Part shown: piece by piece, positions 1 to 8,425 of the stretch
How positions within the stretch are numbered: the first letter of the stretch is position 1
How the letters are laid out: each line of letters begins with the position of its first letter
NCBI GenBank assembly: GCA_030433005.1
Contig: JAUILQ010000015.1
Coordinates: forward strand, 38,141-102,140
Length of the DNA: 64,000 nt
DNA from: Alphaproteobacteria bacterium
Lineage (GTDB): Bacteria > Pseudomonadota > Alphaproteobacteria > Kiloniellales > DSM-21159
Direction of reading: 5' to 3'
Notes under the pieces: model-generated
Database searches by the model: none
The model's input: only the letters and a program-made list of their open reading frames with translations
What the model was told of the DNA's origin: nothing
Made by a program: the position numbers and the translations under genes

Positions 1-91
1 GCGGCTCGACGCCGCCGACGATGACCCGGCCGACCTCGCCCTCGGCGTGGCAGCCGACGACCTCGATGGCGGTGGGGTCGAAGAAGGTCAT
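1..91 (-). CDS. Proline racemase / hydroxyproline epimerase family protein, N-terminal fragment
   Basis: Only the first 30 codons lie in the window; the gene continues off the left edge. Read leftwards from the ATG at 89-91, it begins MTFFDPTAIEVVGCHAEGE and continues with GRVIVGGV. The segment CHAEGEVG followed by VGG is the characteristic N-terminus of the proline racemase / 4-hydroxyproline 2-epimerase / trans-3-hydroxyproline dehydratase family. These enzymes use two active-site Cys or Thr/Ser residues that lie beyond the window, so the exact activity cannot be told. The aldehyde dehydrogenase upstream on the same strand fits an amino-acid or hydroxyproline catabolic setting, but about 220 bp of repeat-containing DNA separates them. 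Confidence 0.75.
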   Translation of the reverse strand, partial: MTFFDPTAIEVVGCHAEGEVGRVIVGGVEP

Positions 92-121
92 GGGGGCTCC
101 CGGTTTGCTGGGGGGCCCTTC

Positions 122-233
122 ATCGTCATTCCCGCGCAGGCGGGAATCCAGAGAAAGGCGACGAAGGTACGGACTGCCGCAGGTCCGGGCGGGCCGCGCT
201 GGTCTCTGGACCCTCGCTTTCGCGAGGGTGACG
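122..233. repeat. Dispersed palindromic repeat (copy 1)
   Basis: The left arm at 124-151 reads cgtcattcccgcgcaggcgg and then aatccag. The right arm at 204-233 is a diverged inverted copy, ctctggaccctcgctttcgc followed by gagggtgacga. It is the same family as the perfect palindrome at 34423-34504. Elements of this kind, whose translation gives VIPAQAGIQ, are widespread non-coding dispersed repeats in proteobacterial genomes. Confidence 0.75.
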
Positions 234-273
234 AAGGGGGGCGAGGGTGACGACGGAGAGGCGAGGGTGACGA
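222..273. repeat. Three copies of a 13-bp direct repeat
   Basis: The sequence gcgagggtgacga occurs at 222-233 (12 bases shared with the palindromic element's right arm), 241-253 and 261-273. The copies look like expansion of the distal arm of the adjacent palindromic element. No gene is seen between 92 and 312. Confidence 0.6.
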
Positions 274-312
274 AGGAGGGGCGAGGGGGAGGGGGAAGCG
301 GTGGCCGCCGCC

Positions 313-1851
<1,539 letters not shown>

Positions 1852-1906
1852 GGGGCGTCCTCCGGGGGGCTGTCGTTTCGCCCACTCCTAGGCCGAAGCC
1901 GCCCCC

Positions 1907-1948
1907 CGATCAATCGGGCTCGATCAATCGGGCTCGATCAGTCGGCCT
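1907..1948. repeat. 14-bp tandem repeat, three units
   Basis: The unit cgatcaatcgggct occurs at 1907-1920 and 1921-1934, with a third imperfect unit at 1935-1948. It lies between the aldehyde dehydrogenase start and the last precursor gene, in the gap 1852-2014. Confidence 0.65.
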
Positions 1949-2014
1949 GCGGGGCACCGGCCCGACGCTGGGCGCCGGGTCCCCCGCCGTGCTCCGCATT
2001 CGGTGCCGCGGTCA

Positions 2015-2407
2015 TCAGCCGAACGGCCACCAGAAGTTCTTGCTGATCGGATTGAACATGCCGCCTGCGGCGAGGGTGCCGGCCGAGGGAAGCTGCTTCG
2101 TGCCTCCCGGAGTAATGGCCCCGACTCCGGCGATGACGCCGCCCATGGCGGCGCCGAGAAGACCGCCGGATACGGTCGCGAGCGCCTCGTCGGACAGAGG
2201 CTCGTCGCCGCCGGCCGCCTCGGCGATCTCGGCGCGCGCCGCCAGCAGGGCGGCAGCGTCGCAGTCGTAGCCGCGCTCCCGGGCGAAGGCGACGACCTCG
2301 TCGGCGGCCTCCTCGAAGGAGCGGTCGCCGACGCGGGCGGCGAAGGCCTCGGCGAGCTCCGGGTCGGCGACGGTGGCGGCGATGAACTCACGGGCCTGCT
2401 TGGCCAT
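2015..2407 (-). CDS. RiPP precursor peptide with Nif11-like leader (copy D)
   Basis: A 130-residue protein. The leader, about residues 1-82, matches the Nif11-related natural-product precursor family: MAKQAREFIAATVADPELAE, then an acidic/Ala-rich helix with FARERGY and LSDEALATVSGG. The double-glycine end marks the expected leader cleavage site. The 48-residue core is rich in Gly/Ala, contains Ser/Thr but no Cys, and ends NPISKNFWWPFG. Copy D is closest to copy B (3064-3462): same first 17 residues and the same NPISKNFWWPF tail. An AGGGAG-type ribosome site lies 10 bases upstream of the ATG. It is the last of four leftward genes. Family knowledge says such leaders guide modifying enzymes; the product itself is unknown. 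Confidence 0.85.
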   Translation of the reverse strand: MAKQAREFIAATVADPELAEAFAARVGDRSFEEAADEVVAFARERGYDCDAAALLAARAEIAEAAGGDEPLSDEALATVSGGLLGAAMGGVIAGVGAITPGGTKQLPSAGTLAAGGMFNPISKNFWWPFG

Positions 2408-2527
2408 GACGGCAGATCTCCCTGCTTGGGGTGGGGCTGAAGAAGGGGGGCGGGACCCTGCCCGCCTCTCCGGCGCCGAGCCGGAACCTAAGGCTCTCCG
2501 GGGCGCCGCCGGCTTGCGCGGGCCCTG

Positions 2528-2908
2528 CTAGACGGCGAACCAGAACCTCGTCGACTTGGGGTCGAAGTAGCCGTTGTCCTTGCCGAACTTGGTGACCCCC
2601 GAATCGATGCCCAGGGTGCCCAGCAGCCCTGCGGTCGCGCCTACGCCGATCGGTCCCAGGATGCCGCCGTTGACGCCGGCGAGCTCGGCGTCGCCGACCT
2701 CCTGGCCCCGCTCGGCCGCTTCGGCGAGGCGCGTGCGCGCCGCCAGCAGCTCGGTGCGGGCGAGCGCATAGCCGCGCTCCCGGGCGAAGGCCACGACGTC
2801 GTCGGCCGCCTGCTCGAAGGGGCGGTCGCCGACGCGGGCGACGAAGGCCTCGGCCAGCTCCGGGTCGGTGACGGTGGCGGCGATGAAGTCGGCGGCTTGC
2901 TTGGCCAT
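2528..2908 (-). CDS. RiPP precursor peptide with Nif11-like leader (copy C)
   Basis: A 126-residue protein. The Nif11-type leader (MAKQAADFIAATVTDPELAE, FARERGY) ends at VNGG near residue 82, slightly unlike the VSGG/VTGG of the other copies. The 44-residue core begins ILGPIGVGATAG and ends DPKSTRFWFAV; it has no Cys. The opening MAKQAA and the DP-K tail pair it with copy A (3513-3893) rather than with B and D, so the array alternates two paralogue types. A good AGGAG ribosome site precedes the ATG at 2906-2908. The gap to copy D is 120 bp. It could be a bacteriocin-like toxin or signal; nothing in the sequence decides. Confidence 0.85.
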   Translation of the reverse strand: MAKQAADFIAATVTDPELAEAFVARVGDRPFEQAADDVVAFARERGYALARTELLAARTRLAEAAERGQEVGDAELAGVNGGILGPIGVGATAGLLGTLGIDSGVTKFGKDNGYFDPKSTRFWFAV

Positions 2909-3063
2909 GGCTGTGCGGCTCTCCTGCTGCGGTGTGGGGTGTGGCGTGTGCGGTTGGTGGGGCGGGTCATCGGATCCCTGCGGGGACCCTGCAAGGGGAA
3001 CGGCGGGCGATCGCTGCGCCTGCCCGCCGCTCGCCCCTCGGCGCCCCGCCGTCGGCTACCGGT

Positions 3064-3462
3064 TCAGAACGGCCACCAGAAGTTCTTGCTGATCGGATTG
3101 AAGGCGCCGCTTGAGGCGACTGTGCCGGCGGACGGAAGCCGCTTGGAGCCCGTTGCGGCGGTGACTCCCGCCGACATCACGCCCATGGCGGCGCCCAGAA
3201 TGCCGCCGGATACGGTCGCCAGCGCCTCGTCGCTCAGCGGCGCGTCGGCCCGGGCCGACTCGGCCTGGGCCGCCTCGGCCAGCTCGGCGCGGGCGGCCAG
3301 CAGGGCGTCGCGGTCGACCTGGTAGCCGCGCTCCCGGGCGAAGGCGACCACCTCGTTGGCGGCCTCCTCGACGGAGCGGTCGCCGAAGCGGGCCGCGAAG
3401 GCCTCGGCCAGCTCGGGGTCGGCGACGGTAGCGGCGATGAATTCACGGGCCTGCTTGGCCAT
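3064..3462 (-). CDS. RiPP precursor peptide with Nif11-like leader (copy B)
   Basis: A 132-residue protein. The frame is open further upstream to 3960, but the start is placed at the ATG at 3460-3462: it has an AAGGAG ribosome site, and the protein then begins MAKQAREFIAATVADPELAE exactly like its paralogues. The leader carries a five-residue insertion (ESARADAPLSDEALATVSGG) and ends at VSGG near residue 87. The 45-residue Cys-free core holds LPSAGT, also in copy D, and ends NPISKNFWWPF. B and D share long identical DNA stretches at their 3' ends (for example agaagttcttgctgatcgg), which points to recent duplication. Confidence 0.85.
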   Translation of the reverse strand: MAKQAREFIAATVADPELAEAFAARFGDRSVEEAANEVVAFARERGYQVDRDALLAARAELAEAAQAESARADAPLSDEALATVSGGILGAAMGVMSAGVTAATGSKRLPSAGTVASSGAFNPISKNFWWPF

Positions 3463-3512
3463 GGTTCGGCGCTCTCCTTCTTCGCGATGTCCGGGAACCT
3501 CTTCGGGCCGGC

Positions 3513-3893
3513 TCAGAAGCCGAGCCAGAACTTGCGGTTCTTCGGGTCGTCGTAGCCGCGGAACTGGGGCATCTCGTGGGACATCTGGCTCGGATTGAGG
3601 AGGTCCCGGCCGGCGTAGGCGGCGCTCGCGATCAGCGATCCGAAGATGCCGCCGGTAACCTGCCCGAGCTCCGCGTCGTCGAGCGGCCGCTCGCCCTGGG
3701 CCGCCTCGGCCAGCGCGGCCCGCGTGTCGATCAGGGACCGGCGGTCGAGCTGGTAGCCGCGCTCGCGCGCGAAGGCGACGAGGTCGTCGGCCGCCTCCTC
3801 GAAGCAGCGGCCGCCGACCTCGGCCTGGAAGGCAGCGGCCAGCTCGGGATCGGTGACGGTGGCGGCGATGAACTCGGCGGCTTGCTTGGCCAT
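3513..3893 (-). CDS. RiPP precursor peptide with Nif11-like leader (copy A, first of the array)
   Basis: A 126-residue protein starting at the ATG 3891-3893 after an AGGAG site; the frame is open further upstream but without homology to the paralogues. Leader: MAKQAAEFIAATVTDPELAA, FARERGY, LDDAELGQVTGG, with one Cys in the leader (GGRCFEE). The 44-residue core begins IFGSLIASAAYAG, holds NPSQMSHEMPQ and ends DPKNRKFWLGF, with no Cys. It is the promoter-proximal member; the 164 bp between its start and the end of the malonyl-CoA synthetase gene upstream on the same strand would hold the promoter unless the array is read from the mat gene. Confidence 0.85.
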   Translation of the reverse strand: MAKQAAEFIAATVTDPELAAAFQAEVGGRCFEEAADDLVAFARERGYQLDRRSLIDTRAALAEAAQGERPLDDAELGQVTGGIFGSLIASAAYAGRDLLNPSQMSHEMPQFRGYDDPKNRKFWLGF

Positions 3894-4057
3894 GGCTGCG
3901 CGGCGCTCCTGCTGCGGCGTGGAACGCGCGCAGGTTTGCCGGCCGCCGGCGCCCTGGCAACGGCCTCGGACCGCCTCCGGAGGGCCGGCATGGACTTCGG
4001 GACGCGCGGCACAGAAAGGCGGGGATAGCGGGCGGGCGGAGCGCCGGCCGCGCCGGC

Positions 4058-5590
4058 TCAGCTCTGCTTGAAGGTCTCCTCGTAGGCCTTGCGCAGCTCG
4101 GCCTTCTGGACCTTGCCCATGGTGTTGCGCGGCAGCTGCTCGACGAAGAACACCCGCTTGGGCACCTTGAAGTTGGCCAGCTTCTGCTTGCACACCGTGA
4201 CGACCGCCGCCTCGTCGACCTCTTCGCCGGGCGCCCGGGTGCAGACGGCGGTGACCGCCTCGCCGAAGTCCGGGTGGGGCAGGCCGATGACCGCCGACTC
4301 GCCGACGCCGGGGATGTCGTCGACGACCAGCTCGATCTCCTTGGGATAGACGTTGAAGCCGCCGGAGATCACCAGGTCCTTGGCGCGCCCGACGATGTGG
4401 ACGTAGCCGTCGGCGTCGATCTTGGCGAGGTCGCCGGAGACGAAGAAGCCGTCGTCGCGGAACTCCTCGGCGGTCTTCTCCGGCATCTTCCAGTAGCCCT
4501 TGAAGACGTTCGGGCCGCGCATCTCCAGCACGCCGATCTCGTCGCGCCCGAGCAGCTTGCCGTCCTCGTCGGCGATGCGCACCTCGACGCCCGGCAGCGG
4601 GAAGCCGACGGTGCCGGCGCGGCGCTCGCGGCCGGGCGCCTCCTCATAGGGGTTGGAGGTCGCCATGCCGACCTCGGTCATGCCGTAGCGCTCCAGGATG
4701 CGCATCCCGGTGCGCTCCTCGAACTCGCGGAAGGTTTCCTCGAGCAGCGGCGCCGAGCCGGAGATGAACAGGCGCATGCCGGCCGCCGCCTCGCGGGTGA
4801 AGCCGGGGTGCTGCAGCAGGCGCACGTAGAAGGTCGGCACGCCCATCATCACCGTCGCCTTGGGCATCAGGCGCAGAACCTCGTCGGCGTCGAACTTCGG
4901 CAGGAAGAAGATCGTCGAGCCGTTGGCGAGGCTGGTGTTGAGCGCCACGAAGAGGCCGTGGACGTGAAAGATCGGCAGGGCGTGGAGCAGCGCGTCGCCC
5001 TCGCGGAAGCCCCAGAGATCGCGCAGCGTGATGGCGTTGGAGGAGAGGTTGCCGTGGGTCAGCATGGCGCCCTTGGAGCGCCCGGTCGTGCCCGAGGTGT
5101 AGAGGATGGCGGCGAGGTCGTCCTCGCCGGCCTCGTGGATCTCGCCGTCGGGGCTGGCCGCGCGCGCCGCCTCGGCGAGCGTGCCCTCGCCCTCGGCGTC
5201 GAGGGTCATCAGGTTCGCCACGCCGGCCTTGTCGGCGACCGGCTTCAGGCTCGCCTCGGCCTCCGGCCGGCAGACGAAGAGCGTCGGCGCGGCGTCGCCC
5301 AGGAAGTAGGCGACCTCGTCGGCGGTGTAGGCGACGTTGAGCGGCAGGTAGACGCAGCCGGCCTGCGCGCAGCCGAGGTAGAGGAAGACGGCCTCGACCG
5401 ACTTGTCGACCTGCACGGCGACGCGGTCGCCCGGCTCGCAGCCGAGCCGGCGCAGCACGTTGGCGTAGCGCCCGGCGGCGGCCTCGAGCTCGCCGTAGCT
5501 GATCTCGGCACCGTCGGGCTGGACGATGGCGGGGCGGGCGCGGTCGGCCGGGAAGCAGTCGCGGAGGATGGCGAAGAGATTCTGGTTCAT
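4058..5590 (-). CDS. matB: Malonyl-CoA synthetase
   Basis: A 510-residue ANL-superfamily adenylating enzyme that joins malonate and CoA with ATP hydrolysis to AMP. The P-loop LYTSGTTGRSKG is at about residues 163-174, followed by the aromatic motif ERYGMTEVGM, the hinge VSGDLAKIDADGY and the C-terminal catalytic Lys in MGKVQK (about 493). Substrate choice is inferred from strong resemblance to MatB, including FHVHGLFVALNTSLANGSTI, and from context: the divergent operon encodes a TRAP carrier and malonyl-CoA decarboxylase. With that decarboxylase it turns imported malonate into acetyl-CoA. It lies 75 bp downstream of the GntR regulator on the same strand. Confidence 0.9.
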   Translation of the reverse strand: MNQNLFAILRDCFPADRARPAIVQPDGAEISYGELEAAAGRYANVLRRLGCEPGDRVAVQVDKSVEAVFLYLGCAQAGCVYLPLNVAYTADEVAYFLGDAAPTLFVCRPEAEASLKPVADKAGVANLMTLDAEGEGTLAEAARAASPDGEIHEAGEDDLAAILYTSGTTGRSKGAMLTHGNLSSNAITLRDLWGFREGDALLHALPIFHVHGLFVALNTSLANGSTIFFLPKFDADEVLRLMPKATVMMGVPTFYVRLLQHPGFTREAAAGMRLFISGSAPLLEETFREFEERTGMRILERYGMTEVGMATSNPYEEAPGRERRAGTVGFPLPGVEVRIADEDGKLLGRDEIGVLEMRGPNVFKGYWKMPEKTAEEFRDDGFFVSGDLAKIDADGYVHIVGRAKDLVISGGFNVYPKEIELVVDDIPGVGESAVIGLPHPDFGEAVTAVCTRAPGEEVDEAAVVTVCKQKLANFKVPKRVFFVEQLPRNTMGKVQKAELRKAYEETFKQS

Positions 5591-5665
5591 GACACGGCTC
5601 TGCTGCTCGGGGGCGTCTGGATCGGCTGAAGGTCCGGCGGGTCGGTTCGGGCTTCGGTGGAAGGG

Positions 5666-6466
5666 CTAGCGCGCCTGGCGCCGGGGTTCCCGCGGCTCCG
5701 GGCTGCCGGCTGCGCGCTGGTCCGGCAGCTCGCCGACGCTCGCCAGGAAGTCGACGAAGGTGCCGCTCTGAATGGCGACATGCTCCTTCATGAGGCTGCC
5801 CGCAAGCTCCTGGTCGCCGGCGCGGATCGCCTCGACGACCCGGCCGTGCTCGGCGTGGCTGTCGGCGAGGCGGCCGGGACGGTGCAGCTGCATGCGCCGG
5901 TAGGGCGAGACGCGGCGGCGGATCTTGCGGGTCTCCTGCTCCAGGAAGGCGTTGTGGCTGCCGGCGTAGATCGCCTCGTGGAAGCGCAGGTTCATCTCGT
6001 AGTAGCCGTCGGCCTCGCCGCTCTCCAGGCAGGGCCGGCAGGCCTCGTGCAGGGCGGCCAGCTCGTTGCGCTCGCGCGGCGTCATGCGCCGCGCGGCGAG
6101 CCGCGCGCAGAGTGCCTCGAGCTCGGACATGACCTCGAACATTTCGGCCAGCTGGTAGGTGCCGATGGCCGCGACCAGCGCGCCCTGGCGGGGCCGCATC
6201 TCGACCAGGCCGCTGGCGGCGAGCTGCATCAGCGCCTCGCGCACCGGCGTGCGGGAGACCTGGTAGCGCTCGGCGAGCCGGACCTCGTCCAGGCGCATGC
6301 CGGGGGCGAGGTCGCCGGTGACGATCTCGCGCTCGAGGCCCAGGCGGACCCGGTCGGCGAGCCGCTGCCGGCCGGGCGGGGCGCCGGCGGCCGTCTCGGT
6401 CTCGGGGTCGGCTGATTCGGGCCGGCCACCTGCCCGTGTCTCGGGCGACGGGGCGTGCTCCACCAT
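5666..6466 (-). CDS. matR: GntR-family (FCD) regulator of the malonate genes
   Basis: A 266-residue regulator. The N-terminal winged helix-turn-helix contains LAERYQVSRTPVREALMQLA and RPRQGALV; the C-terminal all-helical FCD effector domain has the metal/ligand-type residues in NLRFHEAIYAGSHN and ADSHAEHGRVVEAI. The frame is open further upstream, but the start chosen at 6464-6466 has a clear GGGGAGG ribosome site 4-5 bases before it. It lies divergent to the TRAP genes and upstream of matB, the arrangement known for MatR of malonate operons. Malonate as effector is inferred. A perfect TTGTATACAA palindrome sits in the divergent promoter region. Confidence 0.85.
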   Translation of the reverse strand: MVEHAPSPETRAGGRPESADPETETAAGAPPGRQRLADRVRLGLEREIVTGDLAPGMRLDEVRLAERYQVSRTPVREALMQLAASGLVEMRPRQGALVAAIGTYQLAEMFEVMSELEALCARLAARRMTPRERNELAALHEACRPCLESGEADGYYEMNLRFHEAIYAGSHNAFLEQETRKIRRRVSPYRRMQLHRPGRLADSHAEHGRVVEAIRAGDQELAGSLMKEHVAIQSGTFVDFLASVGELPDQRAAGSPEPREPRRQAR

Positions 6467-6562
6467 CGTTCCTCCCCGGGCGTTGTCGTTCTGCCCTCGC
6501 TCAGCGGGCTCGGGAGCCCGAACCGGCGAGGGGGTCATGTCAGCCCGGTTGACCGCCGCCGT

Positions 6563-6593
6563 TTGTATACAATGTTGCGCATACTCCATACAA
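6563..6593. promoter_or_regulatory. GntR/FCD operator in the mat divergent promoter region
   Basis: A perfect 10-bp palindrome ttgtatacaa at 6563-6572 is followed by a half-site-like catacaag ending at 6593. Sites of the type T-GTATAC-A are typical for FadR/VanR-like FCD regulators. It lies 97 bp upstream of matR and 135 bp upstream of the TRAP binding-protein gene, so one site could control both directions. In such GC-rich DNA the AT-rich palindrome stands out. Confidence 0.7.
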
Positions 6594-6707
6594 GACTGGA
6601 CTCTTGTTGCGCGGCCGGTCATCGTACCGGCAACCCGGCAGAAGCCGGTGAGCAGCGACCCAGAACAAGCTCATTCGGGCAGAACAAGCTCAAACGGGAG
6701 GAAGAGA

Positions 6708-7706
6708 ATGCGGTTTTCCAAGATCGGTACCGGCCTGCTGGCCGCCGCGACGGCGGCCGGGCTGGCCCTGTCGGCGGCGCAGGCCCAGGACACCCTGCGC
6801 CTGTCGCACCAGTGGTCGACCTCGGACGTGCGCCACAAGGTCGCCGAGATCGTCGCCAATCACGTCAAGGAGGCCGACGTCGGGCTGGAGATCCAGATCT
6901 TCCCGACCCAGTCGCTCTTCAAGGCGCGCGAGCAGTGGCAGCCGACCAGCCGCGGCCAGCTCGACATGACGGTGTTCCCGCTGGCCTATGCCGGCGGCAT
7001 CCACCCGGAGTTCAACCTGACCCTGATGCCGGGGCTGGTGAAGAGCCACGACCACGCGGCGCGGCTCAACGACTCGGCCTTCATGGACGAGCTGAAGAAG
7101 ATCGCCGAGGACGACGGCGTGATGATCCTGGTCGACGGCTATCTGGCGGGCGGCTTCGCAGGCAAGGACAAGTGCATCACAGGGCCCGACGACGTGCAGG
7201 GCCTGCAGACCCGCGCGGCCGGCAAGTCCTTCGAGCAGATGCTGGCCGAGGCCGGCGCCTCGATCGCCTCGATGGCCTCGTCCGAGATCTACAACGCCAT
7301 GCAGACCGGCGTGCTCGACGCCGCCAACACCAGCTCGTCGAGCTTCGTGTCCTACCGGATCTACGAGCAGGTCGCCTGCTTCACGCCGGTCGGCGACTAC
7401 GCCCTCTGGTTCATGTACCAGCCGCTGCTGATGTCGAAGCGCACCTTCGACCGCCTGAACGAGGCGCAGCAGCAGGCGATCCTCGAGGGCGCCGAGAAGG
7501 CCGAGGCCTTCTACCTCGAGGAGGCCAAGAAGGAGGACGCCGAGGCCGCGCGCGTCTTCAAGGACAACGGCGTCGAGCTGTCCTACATGACCGAGGAGCA
7601 GTTCAACGCCTGGCGCGACATCGCGGCCAAGAGCTCCTACGAGGAGTTCAAGAAGGAGGTGCCGGACGGGCAGAAGCTGCTCGACATGGCGCTGTCGGTG
7701 GAGTGA
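6708..7706 (+). CDS. matP: TRAP transporter substrate-binding protein (DctP type), malonate uptake
   Basis: A 332-residue periplasmic binding protein. A Sec signal peptide (MRFSKIGTGLLAAATAAGLA, then LSAAQAQ, cleavage after AQA) is followed by the DctP fold with LRLSHQWSTSDVRHK, the hallmark LQTRAAGKSFEQML with its conserved Arg, and MQTGVLDAAN. The start at the ATG 6708-6710 has a GGAGGAAGAG ribosome site. It is first of a rightward operon with the small and large membrane subunits and malonyl-CoA decarboxylase. Malonate as ligand is inferred from those neighbours, as in matPQM loci of rhizobia. Confidence 0.88.
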   Translation: MRFSKIGTGLLAAATAAGLALSAAQAQDTLRLSHQWSTSDVRHKVAEIVANHVKEADVGLEIQIFPTQSLFKAREQWQPTSRGQLDMTVFPLAYAGGIHPEFNLTLMPGLVKSHDHAARLNDSAFMDELKKIAEDDGVMILVDGYLAGGFAGKDKCITGPDDVQGLQTRAAGKSFEQMLAEAGASIASMASSEIYNAMQTGVLDAANTSSSSFVSYRIYEQVACFTPVGDYALWFMYQPLLMSKRTFDRLNEAQQQAILEGAEKAEAFYLEEAKKEDAEAARVFKDNGVELSYMTEEQFNAWRDIAAKSSYEEFKKEVPDGQKLLDMALSVE

Positions 7707-7813
7707 GGCCCTAGGGCCCGAGGCGGCGGCCGGCCGGCGACGGCCGGCCGCCGTCCTGCCCGCCCCGGACCGGCCGGACCCCGCGAGACACCACCAGCCT
7801 GGATGCCGAGAGC

Positions 7814-8347
7814 ATGATCGACGGCTTCATCCGCTTCGCCAACCGCCTGTCGCTGGTCAGCGGCGTCCTGGCGGCCCTGATGATCGCGGTCTCGATCCTG
7901 GTCGTCTGCCAGATGATCTACGTGCGCTACGTCATGGGGCTCTCGACGATCTGGCAGACCGAGTTCGTCACCTACATGATGCTCGGCGCGACGCTGATCG
8001 GCATGTCGTACGTCCAGCGGCTGCGCGGCCACGTCAACGTCGACCTGCTGCCGATCTACCTGAGGGGCGGCCCGCGCAACGTTCTGGCCGTCCTGGTCCA
8101 GGGCGTCTCGCTCGGCGTCGCCGCGATCTTCGCGGTCTACGGCTACGTCATGTGGCACGAGGCCTGGGTCGGCGACTGGAAGTCGGACACCGTCTGGGGC
8201 GTGCCGCTGTGGATTCCCTACTTCGCGATGCCGGTCGGGTTCGCGCTGCTGGCGCTGCAGTTCGCCGCCGACCTCCTGGGCCTGCTGACCGGGCGCCGCA
8301 AGGCCTTCGACCTGGCCGACGACGCGCTGCACGCCGGCCGCGACTGA
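7814..8347 (+). CDS. matQ: TRAP transporter small permease (DctQ type)
   Basis: A 177-residue inner-membrane protein with four predicted hydrophobic segments (about residues 14-38, 53-70, 95-117 and 135-160) and the DctQ-type WQTEFVTYMMLGATLIGMSY segment. It binds the large permease and helps dock the periplasmic binding protein in Na+-driven uptake. It lies 107 bp after matP and 78 bp before matM. Confidence 0.88.
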   Translation: MIDGFIRFANRLSLVSGVLAALMIAVSILVVCQMIYVRYVMGLSTIWQTEFVTYMMLGATLIGMSYVQRLRGHVNVDLLPIYLRGGPRNVLAVLVQGVSLGVAAIFAVYGYVMWHEAWVGDWKSDTVWGVPLWIPYFAMPVGFALLALQFAADLLGLLTGRRKAFDLADDALHAGRD

Positions 8348-8425
8348 GCGGCGCCGCCCCCCGGCCAACAGCTTCCCACTGACCCCGCCTCGCGGCGCTG
8401 CCCTCCAGGACCCGGAAGACACGCG

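Noticed and set aside
2015..3893. Nitrogen-fixation genes suggested by the name Nif11
   Set aside because: The Nif11-related leader family is named after a nif-linked protein, but these short Gly-Gly proteins are typical peptide precursors and no nif genes are nearby.
3064..3960. A 298-residue extended version of precursor copy B
   Set aside because: The extra N-terminal part is a shadow of copy A; the internal ATG has a strong ribosome site and matches all paralogue starts.
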